Part shown: one piece after another, positions 1-13,536 of the stretch
How positions within the stretch are numbered: position 1 is the first letter of the stretch
Layout: every line of letters begins with the position of its first letter
From: Ichthyophonus hoferi
Lineage: Eukaryota > Opisthokonta > Ichthyosporea > Ichthyophonida > Ichthyophonidae
Assembly: GCA_002751075.1 (NCBI GenBank)
Contig: NAOQ01000034.1
Location: 256,174 to 278,925 of the forward strand
DNA: 22,752 nt
Direction of reading: 5' to 3'
Notes under the pieces: model-generated
Seen by the model: the letters and a program-made list of their open reading frames with translations, nothing else
Told to the model about the DNA's origin: nothing
The model's database searches: none
Position numbers and translations under genes: made by a program

Positions 1-103
1 CAATGTTTTTTGTTATAACTTATTCCTTTATGTTATGAGAAACTCCAAATGGATGCTTGGTTTAAATTTGATTTGTAGATGCACAGTTTGCAAGCACTTG
101 CAT

Positions 104-345
104 TAGGATTAATGAGCCATTCAAATAAGGAAACATTAGTATAGCCTTATCAAGATAGGATCCCTAGTGGGTCTCTTATCTTTTTATGATTTGTATTAGC
201 CAACAGGAATATTTATGACTGGTCCCATTTATGCTACATAGGTGTTGACCAAAAGTTAGCACCGGCAGTTAAAAAAAAAATGCATAAACGGAATGGTTCT
301 AAACAGAGCTGGAAGGAGAAGTATCAATAAACCAAATCTATCGGA
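104..345. repeat. Diverged dispersed repeat, copy 1 (partner at 18532-18735)
   Basis: This block shares an ordered series of short matches with 18532-18735: GAGCCATTCAAAT, an ACATTAG segment, CTAGTGGG, a TTGGCCAA or TTAGCCAA core, AATATTTA and a CATTTA end. Small indels separate them. The similarity is clear up to about 235 and weaker to about 345. No terminal repeats or target-site duplications could be defined. It lies just upstream of the small ORF at 404, and its partner lies upstream of the small ORF at 19067. It may be an old interspersed repeat or a shared promoter segment; I cannot tell which. Confidence 0.55.
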
Positions 346-403
346 AGGCACCCGATTAGAGAACTAAAAATGAAAAATAATTAACTACTTAAAAAAAGAG
401 ACT

Positions 404-667
404 ATGAACAGGCACAAAAGAAAGCCTGAGCAAGAAACAGACGAACAGAAGATTGAGCAAGAACTAGAGATATTGGCGTATCTTTATTCACAGTATACAC
501 ACATTCTTACTATCGTAGGTACCGTAAATACTGACCAGGCGTCTATCTTCATTGATACCGACGATTCCAAAAGAGTAAAGGTTGGTGTAAACACAGCAGA
601 GTATACCACGACTGCAAGAATTTACCTTATGCAAGCGAAGAAACTTGGACTCTACGAATCACTCTAG
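404..667 (+). CDS. Unassigned 87-aa single-exon ORF
   Basis: I do not recognise this protein. The reading frame starts at an ATG after an A-rich leader and ends at TAG. The first 25 residues are highly charged (Lys, Arg, Glu, Gln) and helix-prone. A middle segment containing ILTIVGTVNTDQASIFI looks like two beta strands, and the end contains a YLMQAKKLGLYESL helix. There is no signal peptide, membrane helix or cysteine. Its codons are richer in G+C than the flanking DNA, and an AATAAA hexamer lies 33 bases past the stop, both of which favour a real transcript. It could be a small gene, the last exon of a gene starting left of the window, or a remnant of a mobile element. The diverged repeat at 104-345 lies just upstream. 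Confidence 0.4.
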   Translation: MNRHKRKPEQETDEQKIEQELEILAYLYSQYTHILTIVGTVNTDQASIFIDTDDSKRVKVGVNTAEYTTTARIYLMQAKKLGLYESL

Positions 668-699
668 ATCTGATTCGATCCGAGTCAAATTCCTCTCTT

Positions 700-705
700 A
701 ATAAA
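700..705 (+). terminator. Poly(A) signal AATAAA
   Basis: A canonical AATAAA starts 33 bases after the stop codon at 665-667. The spacing is right for the 404-667 ORF if that ORF is expressed. Confidence 0.35.
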
Positions 706-1030
706 ACGCCCCTTAATTTGGTACTCTCTCCTTCTAAACGAATACAGGTCACAGGAGCGCACCTACGTCTAATTATTACTAACATAATAGTAGAGAAGGC
801 TTAAATAGTTTATCGTGGGCACAAAATCTAGTAATTCTATTAAGTCAACCGTCTACAAATGGTGAAAATACTTCACCCCAACCCTACATCCATCCACTGA
901 CCTCTACGTGCGCAGACTTAATTTTATTATACCTACACACTGTTTCCAAATCTGCATTTGAACTATCCGCATTTCCAGCATCAAAGTGAAACCAAGGTAA
1001 AGTGCAGTACAACTGGACAACCATCTCAGC

Positions 1031-1111
1031 CGCCAGACGCCAGACGCCAGACGCCAGACGCCAGATCCCAGAGCCTACAACAGAGCCAGAGCCACCAGAG
1101 CCAGAGCCAGG
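1031..1111 (+). repeat. GC-rich minisatellite: 5 x CGCCAGA then GAGCCA-type hexamers
   Basis: Five exact copies of CGCCAGA occupy 1031-1065. They are followed by degenerate hexamers of the type AGAGCC and CCAGAG to about 1111. The composition contrasts with the surrounding AT-rich DNA. One + frame through it reads a Pro/Glu/Thr-rich stretch (PEPTTEPEPPEPEPG), the kind of linker found in extracellular proteins. The frame is short and no splice sites define an exon, so I keep it as a repeat. Confidence 0.75.
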
Positions 1112-2001
1112 AACTAATGTGATCTTTAATTATTGTTGTGTATTGGAATGCATAAATACAATAGCATAATATGTAGCCATATCTTTATACTTCAGAAATA
1201 ATACCCCAGCTACATGAGTGTCAATATTATGATATTAGTTACTATGCTTAACTGTGTATACATAATCACTAGTTAATAATCCAATAATAACAAGAATTAG
1301 CATAATAATAATCATAAAGAGTATTAACATTATCTTATCTTAAAATAAGAAGCACCATACTCATAATAGTAACTCCTTCAATATTTTCCTTATCACTACA
1401 ATCAACAGTAATGAAACTAATAGCAATAATTCAATAATAACAATAACAATAAAAATAGGCATAAAATATATAATATATCAGTAAATAATTTGAAGCTTTT
1501 GTCACTATACCATTTAAAGTAGCCTCGCCATCAAGACATGATAGCACTCGGGTTTAATCCCCAACTAATCAGGAAATCAATCGTTCGTACTCTGCCGATG
1601 TTGAGCATGCGGCCTACTTGGGTCAATTAAAAAGTTAAATTCTTAAAAATAGATGAACAATAATTTGTATCCAATAATATCGAAATCTCATTTAACCAGT
1701 ATAGTCTTGTTTACTATCCAGTTTATTCCGTTTTATAAGTCTATTCTGATCCAATATCTGTGCTGTCGCTGTAATGGTAATTTCTTCATCTTCAATGAAA
1801 ACTCAATTAGCATAGATTTGACAATACTAGTTATGCACAATTCTAACAGCATAAGATAGGATTTAAATATAATTCTATTTGATATTACTCTACGCCAATA
1901 GGACGGCACAAACCAAACATTTGATGTAAATTTTGAAGAAACCTCAACTATACAGAAAAAATAACAAACAATTCCCTTTAATTGTTGTGTGACTTGGAAA
2001 T

Positions 2002-4616
2002 ATGGCGACGTTTTTCGTCTCAAAGTTGATTACCTTGGCAACAATGGTGGTCAATAGGCCCATGTTCAACATGGGTCCTATTGCGACCACTATTGCAGCC
2101 CTTTTTGAGCATAGTAAGCATTAATTGTTTTGTTATTTTTCTTTCTCCTTGTATTGTAATTAGCTAATTGTATCATTTGCCTTTCACTTAAAGAGTATAA
2201 TATTAGCATAGTATTTTTAACAACCTTTATTTTGACCTTTACAGAGGTGAAAACGTGTGCCAGTTTCCCCCTGTCCTGTGGGGTGAACCAGTTTTGCATG
2301 AATAGTGCAACTGGTCCCATCTGTACCTGTGTTACTGGATATGAAATGAACAACAACATGTGTCAGGGTAAGTGTCTGATTTTTTTGTTATATATATCAT
2401 ATTATATTATTATACAGTATGTTATATGTATTATGGCCTATTATGGTTTTAACATTTATTTCTCTACAGACATTGATGAGTGCGCCATGAACTCATCCCT
2501 CTGTTGGAGTGACATGGTGTGTGAAAACACTCTAGGAAGTCACATATGTAACTCTTGCCCCAAGGGTTACAAAGCTGTCAACGGAGAGTGCAAGGGTAAG
2601 CTGTAATTTTTTTATATTGTCTTGTCTTGTATTGTATTGTATTGTATTGTATTAGATTGGATTGGATAGGATTGGCTTATTTAACACCTTTGTATTTCCT
2701 CTAGACATTGATGAGTGTTTTGACAGCCCCACTCTCTGTGGTGGCAACGCCCTTTGCAGCAATACCTTAGGCGGGTATGTCTGCAATTCTTGTCCATGGG
2801 GTTTCCTGGCTGTCAACAGAACCTGTCAGGGTAGGTTTTTTATATTACTCTGTATTTGAGTGGTTTATTTTATTTTATTTTGTATTTTATTAATTATATT
2901 GACATATGTAGAATGGTAATTGCTAATAATACTAAATGATTATACACAGACATAGATGAATGCAGTTACACCAATGCCTGCATATTGCCCACAACATGCA
3001 TCAACCTGCGTGGCAGCTACAGGTGCCAGGCTCCCCAGCCACCACAGCCCAGCAGTACCATAATGGCCTTGTTTGGTATACTAGGCTACACACCTGACAC
3101 GACAGGAGTCAGCACCTCGTTGGGATACCAATATCTCACTGGGGTATGGTATACCCCTGTGTTAATCAAGGTATATATGTGTGTATGTGTGTATGTATAT
3201 ATGTAGAATCACCTGGCCCTCTCCTGTTGTGTCAATTTTAAACCTATCTTATCTTATCTTATCTTATCCTATCATGTCATATCATTTACATTCTCTCCTA
3301 TCCCCTTTGCTACCTCTTCCTCTCTCTCCCCTCCTCCACAGGCTCAGATGACTGTAAACCATGCCACTGATTTATTCAGTTTACTATGGAACATAGATCA
3401 TACTGATTTATTCAAGAAGGTATCTTTATCTCTGTGTGTGTATGTGTATTGCATGCTTATATGTATGATTTGTTACTCATTATGTATGTATGTATTTGCA
3501 TAATTAGTGACTGACCCTTTCCCCTTGCCAGCTCTGGACCATGACCTTCCATGTATCTGTAATGGTGGTGGAAGGAATGTGTACCCTGTACAACATGGTA
3601 TGTGTATGTATGTATAGTATTATGTAGGTTTTGGTTAGGACTATATACCCATATTAGTTATGTTTTAATTATTTTATGCAATTGTTTTTGCTAACCCATT
3701 ACTAACTTCCATTATATTTTTTATAGTATTGGTACTATATCAAAATCATCAAGGACTTCACAGGTAGGGGGATGATTTACACAGTAAACATTGCCTTGCC
3801 TGAGATATACCACTTGGTAAGTGTACATATATATATATCTACATGCGTATCTGTCAATCTCACTAACCCTGCTATATCTATTTCTATAGGCAAAAGATAT
3901 TATCTTGTCCACTTGGGAGAACATCCAAGAGCTGCTCTTTGCTGAGAGGTTCCTACCAATGGTGGAAGGAATTCAGAATACAAACTATGGCCCCCTCTAC
4001 TATATTTATATAGTACAAGGTTTTGTTAACACGGCTGTGAGGTATATCTGTTCCCTGCCCATCATTGGAGGCCTGCTAGTGGTATGCTTGGATGGGTGTG
4101 CTATTGTACATGTACATGTTTCTAATATAGGATATGGGTTTCCATTTGTTTATTCATGTGAGAGCGGAGATCATAAATATATTTTTTATTTTTAACGGAA
4201 CCAGCCCAGCCATTCTTAGGTTTTTTTATTATGGTGACTATCATATGGTTTAGTATAATACATTACATTACATCATGTTATATTATATTATATCACAGTA
4301 TCTATTGTAATATAACATAATACTTTAATAATAACCAGCCATGACCTATGACCTATTGTAACACCCCTTCCCTACACAGAATGGCTGGCTCTGGATTGCT
4401 ACTCATTGGGATGAGTGTATCGATCAATTCCTGATTGTATTACTTCAAGTGATAACTATCAACTGGTACATTCTATTTGTACTTGGGTTGTCAACATTGG
4501 TGCTGCATTGGGTTGTGCAGCGCAATGAAAGAATACTGAGGAATCAATCAGATCAATCAGATCAATCAGATCAATCCAATGAGTCAGTAAGGACTGGAGG
4601 CGTTTTAGTGTGCTAG
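2002..4616 (+). CDS. EGF-repeat protein with C-terminal multi-pass membrane region (10 coding exons, 456 aa)
   Basis: Predicted coding exons are 2002-2113, 2245-2367, 2470-2595, 2705-2830, 2950-3170, 3342-3419, 3532-3597, 3727-3816, 3890-4081 and 4380-4616. All introns are GT-AG and all phases close. Residues 1-38 form a moderately hydrophobic N-terminus that may act as a signal sequence. EGF1 (about 39-78) has six cysteines. EGF2 (79-120) and EGF3 (121-162) begin with DIDEC, the calcium-binding signature, and have two residues between Cys4 and Cys5 (CNSC), as in thrombospondin-type EGF modules. EGF4 (163 to about 190) also begins with DIDEC but keeps only four cysteines before a PQPPQPSS linker. 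The EGF exons are bounded by phase-1 introns, the pattern of shuffled modules. Residues 237-456 match no family I recognise. They contain about three hydrophobic segments, the last at 395-424, followed by a basic and QSD-repeat tail that is probably cytoplasmic. NSS and NRT glycosylation sequons occur in EGF2 and EGF3. An alternative donor at 3142/3143 would shorten exon 5 in frame. The exact start is less certain than the EGF exons. Confidence 0.85.
2047..2090. repeat. Near-perfect inverted repeat inside coding exon 1
   Basis: The left arm (about 2047-2066) and right arm (2069-2090) are reverse complements over about 19 positions. They differ only by a 2-base and a 1-base indel and are separated by about two bases. 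The DNA or RNA could form a long hairpin. It lies fully within the first coding exon of the EGF gene, between codons for residues 16 and 30. Confidence 0.85.
2615..2675 (+). repeat. Pentanucleotide microsatellite (TCTTG/TATTG/GATTG)n in an intron
   Basis: A 5-base period runs through about 60 bases, with the unit drifting from TCTTG to TATTG to GATTG. It fills most of the intron between EGF2 and EGF3. Confidence 0.85.
3244..3283 (+). repeat. Pentanucleotide microsatellite (CTTAT)n in an intron
   Basis: About four exact CTTAT units followed by decayed ones, lying in the intron before coding exon 6 of the EGF gene. Confidence 0.8.
4543..4576 (+). repeat. 9-base coding minisatellite encoding QSD repeats
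   Basis: Three exact ATCAATCAG units and a partial fourth lie in the last coding exon of the EGF gene. They encode a Gln-Ser-Asp tripeptide repeat in the predicted cytoplasmic tail. The period is a multiple of three, so copy-number changes would keep the frame. Confidence 0.85.
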
Positions 4617-4709
4617 CCCCAACCTTAAACCAGTAAGTAGTCTGTTGTATTATTTTATCTCTTTTTCTTTCTCTTTCTCTTTCTCTACCCATTTACAATT
4701 CTTTCTTAT

Positions 4710-4715
4710 AATAAA
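4710..4715 (+). terminator. Poly(A) signal AATAAA of the EGF gene
   Basis: A canonical AATAAA lies 94 bases beyond the TAG stop at 4614-4616 and is followed by a CT-rich tract. This fits the 3' end of the EGF gene transcript. Confidence 0.6.
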
Positions 4716-4870
4716 CATTTTTCACTAAGCCAACCTCTCTCTCTCTCGATCCATCTATATTTATTTATGTAAGATTATATAATACTCAATATACATAATA
4801 TATAATAATAATTCTAGCTATTACCAGCATATTTATAAATAACAGTTAACCAATGGACACAGTCAAAATG

Positions 4871-5086
4871 TGCTACATATATTACAAAAAACCAACTTAG
4901 CCAATTGCTATTCTCTAATCTGGGTAGGCCAATCATGGGAAAAGTTATAATTAATTTTATAATTACTAATTATATCTAATGAGTAGTTTGATGATGGTTT
5001 GAATACAGTAATAATGTACCATGTATAGTACAAAATAACCAACTCAGCCAATTACTACTACATTTCTAATTTAGTTAGGCCAATCC
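4871..5086 (+). repeat. Diverged direct repeat, about 65-70 bases per copy
   Basis: Copy A (about 4871-4936) and copy B (about 5015-5086) share an ordered set of motifs: an ACCAACT(T/C)AGCCAATT core, a TTCTAAT segment and a GTAGGCCAATC or TTAGGCCAATC end. They are offset by about 145 bases. Both copies carry two CCAAT motifs. It appears to be an old local tandem duplication. Confidence 0.65.
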
Positions 5087-5843
5087 ATTCTTATTATTTA
5101 ATTAATACAAACAATTTAGTTAATGTAAACAATAAAGTAAAAGTGTGTCTTCAGAGTATATTGGTTTTCATTAATAATAATGTTGTTTATTGTTGCTAAT
5201 AATTGGTATTCACAGTGGGTGGCTATGTTCTAATATATAGAAGACTATTGTTATTTTATTGCCTGACCAATATCAGCTAGTAAGAGATAAAAGGCGTTTT
5301 TGAAAAGGCAATACATGCAATAAACATGGAACAGATATTAAAACTACATCATACTAGCTGGTATATACGCCCAAATCTAAATGATATTTACAGCAAGTTT
5401 CTAAAACATTGGCTAAAGTATTAACACTGATTATGACTATTTAACTATAGGTCTACTTGCATGCTGGGCCAAGGGGGAGGTATTTAACTCTAACATTGAC
5501 GTTCAGTCATGTATGATCAAATTAATATGCACAAAGCAGAAAATCAAACAAGATAATCAACAACCGTGACTACATATGAATAATAATATAACTAATCCTT
5601 ATGCAAATAATCCAATAAATGGGCATTACACATTCGTCAAAAGACAAAAGATATGTATATATGCATGCATACATACATATATGAACGTTTATATATAACC
5701 AAGGATTATGCATGGTTGTAATTAATTAAGGTCAATTACTGACCTAAAGTGGCTCCACAAATGCCAGAATAGCACAAAAAATCAATTACTCTTGCATGGT
5801 ATTAAGTTCTATTATACACCGTGTACGGTACTATTTTCTACTT

Positions 5844-11321
<5,478 letters not shown>

Positions 11322-11879
11322 TTTGGTGTCTGTAAGAAAAGGTAAAAGAACCAAGTAGGTTAGAATAAACGTTAAAGATATAGGTCAACACAACTTATTG
11401 TTGTCTTCGTTTGCTTCGTTTGATCTGAAACACTTTCCTCCTTGTGAAAACTACATCTTATATATAATTCATCATATTGATACAACTTTAAGTGTATTTA
11501 TACATAATGTAATGTAATGATGTATATAATATATATACATCAGCAACAATACTTTTACATATAGTGTCTTGGTTTTTTGTAGTATCATAAATGATTATTA
11601 AGCTATTTCTTAAACTTTACTTTCAACAAAAAGTTGGCAGTCATAATATGATAAGGACACGAAATAAAATATGAAAAACATGGTAATAATATAGGGTGAT
11701 CAAAATAACAAAATAGAGTTATATGATATAAATAATATATTTACTTTATAAATAGGCTTTTGCGTATACGAAAGTCCTCCTAAAAAACCTATCTGTCTGT
11801 ATAATTATTAAAGTATACAAGTACACAATACACACACATACATGTATTTTATAAATTCCGCATATGCATACAATTCAAA

Positions 11880-11990
11880 ATTGTGTGCACGTGTGTAGGT
11901 ACCCTATCACCAATACGCACCAAGAGACGTAAGCGATGCTGTCCGAGCCAATAATAAGTGGATCATTGAGATTGGTTCTCTAATCAAAAT
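11880..11990 (-). promoter_or_regulatory. Candidate TRMT61A promoter block
   Basis: A patch richer in G+C than its surroundings, with a CACGTG E-box near 11888 and CCAAT boxes in both orientations (near 11907, 11950 and 11972). It lies about 560-670 bases upstream of the TRMT61A start codon, beyond the predicted 5' UTR acceptor. No transcription start can be fixed from sequence alone. Confidence 0.35.
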
Positions 11991-13372
11991 AAAATACCCC
12001 GTTGTAAACATTTTTTTAATAGTACAGAATTATTACCATGACCATTATAGTAGTATCAGAGATATAATGACAGAATATTACTATTAAAAAAAAATCCTTT
12101 TATAATATGATAAAATATAATATGACACATTATCAAATGCTAAACCAAAACCATTCATTTCCTAAATAATTTTTGTTCGAAACGCTAAAAACAATTAATC
12201 AACATAAAGGTGAATTGAATTAAATGACAGCTCCATATAAATAATACAAAAAAAAATTAATGTTCTCAGATATACCAAGTACTCTAGGCTATATGTTTCA
12301 GAACAATACAATTGATTCTCAGATTGTATGTAGTTAAAAAAATTAAATTAATGATAGCCTAAACGTAGTAGTAATCTCAGATATAAAAGCACAACTCGGG
12401 TGATTATGACTGTATAGTATTAGAGCTATTCTCTCTTATCGCTTATTTATATACTACTCATAGTCGAAAGTTAATAAAAAAAGTATTTTATTAAAACGAT
12501 CATTTGCTAAAACATTATTGATCAAAAGATATTTATTATAAGAACATTGTATTATTCTTTTGAATCGGTTATTCTGTTTACAAACCAAAGACTAAAAAAT
12601 GTTGAGACACAGTAAGGAATGATGGTTGCAAATTATAACTAGTTCTACCTGTTCGTTGCGAGTAAAACAACCATAGAATCATTACTAAGTAATGTATATT
12701 ACCAAGACACGAAATGAATGATTAGAACTACTTTAAGCCTACGAACACCAAGCCTCCTATTAGTCATAGATAAATACACAAACATCACGTGTCCTTGACT
12801 TATGAATAGGATCCAGGATGACTCTGCCAAAACTAATAAATTAGCTGTATTTAGACCTCTATTTAATATGCTACTAGTTAAGGAGACTACCTCGTTAGAG
12901 CATGACAGAAGCCAGTAGAGGAGTAAGTTGTATTAAGAAAGTATGCATATATATACACTAACCTACATACATAAACATAAAATCTAAATTTCAAAAACTT
13001 ACGAGACATAGTGTTAAGAAATATTTCAATTTAGTGTATATAAATTACTAAAACCAAGTACAAACAGACTGAACAACAGCCAGTAGGATTACCTACGTAT
13101 TTACTGACCAACCTCCTATTTCATATCAAAACCCAGCTCAGCATCAACATTTAAATTGGTAAAGTGAGCTCACATTCTTAAGACGATTGTTTTGCATATG
13201 TTTTTCATAATGCTGCATGTACAAGTGCTTTCAAACTTAAATGCCAACACGCTAAAATGAATCTATAGGTTGGCTTTTGTAAGCATTTAATAATAACCAA
13301 TGGTAGGGGTAACTCACAAAGCATTCTATGTATAGCTTAAATCCTGGATAATTGCCGAATCAAACAATGAAA

Positions 13373-13378
13373 TTTATT
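13373..13378 (-). terminator. Poly(A) signal AATAAA of the ANP32-like gene
   Basis: TTTATT on the + strand reads AATAAA in the ANP32 direction, 159 bases beyond the TGA stop at 13537-13539. It is the nearest canonical signal downstream. Confidence 0.5.
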
Positions 13379-13419
13379 GCTAACAACCCTAAGCAACAAT
13401 AACCTAGAAGGGTAGATGC

Positions 13420-13464
13420 ATGCATACATAATATACATACATACATACATCGATACATACATAC
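13420..13464 (+). repeat. Tetranucleotide microsatellite (ATAC)n
   Basis: CATACATA units with interruptions, in the predicted 3' UTR of the ANP32-like gene. Confidence 0.8.
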
Positions 13465-13536
13465 CCTCCAACAAACAAACATGTAAAACCAACACCGCCC
13501 ATTATGTTATGCTATGTTATGCTAGGGTTTCTTTTC

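Larger units (their letters stand above)
668..2001. other. Intergenic spacer upstream of the EGF gene
   Basis: Mostly AT-rich sequence without a convincing exon. It holds the GC-rich minisatellite at 1031-1111, a run of AATAATA-type simple sequence around 1270-1460, and a slightly GC-richer patch at 1520-1620. Frames open here are short and have low-complexity composition. The promoter of the EGF gene should lie near its right end, but no clear core element was identified. Confidence 0.5.
4617..5843. other. Convergent spacer between the EGF gene and TRMT61A 3' ends
   Basis: Holds the 3' UTR of the EGF gene at its left end and that of TRMT61A at its right end. Between them there is AT-rich sequence with several CCAAT-like motifs and the direct repeat at 4871-5086. 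No exon-like sequence was found on either strand. Confidence 0.55.
11322..13536. other. Spacer between the TRMT61A 5' end and the ANP32 3' end
   Basis: About 2.2 kb of AT-rich sequence between two genes that are both on the minus strand. The left part should contain the 5' UTR intron and promoter of TRMT61A, and the right end holds the 3' UTR of the ANP32-like gene. No exon with protein-like composition was seen between 12000 and 13370 on either strand. Confidence 0.5.

Noticed and set aside
1515-1562. tRNA-like T-arm (CGGGTTTAATCCCC)
   Set aside because: No matching A box, acceptor stem or anticodon arm could be drawn at the right spacing upstream.
1653-2359. Minus-strand and + strand open frames upstream of and over the EGF gene start
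   Set aside because: They are low-complexity translations of AT-rich DNA or antisense shadows of the EGF exons.
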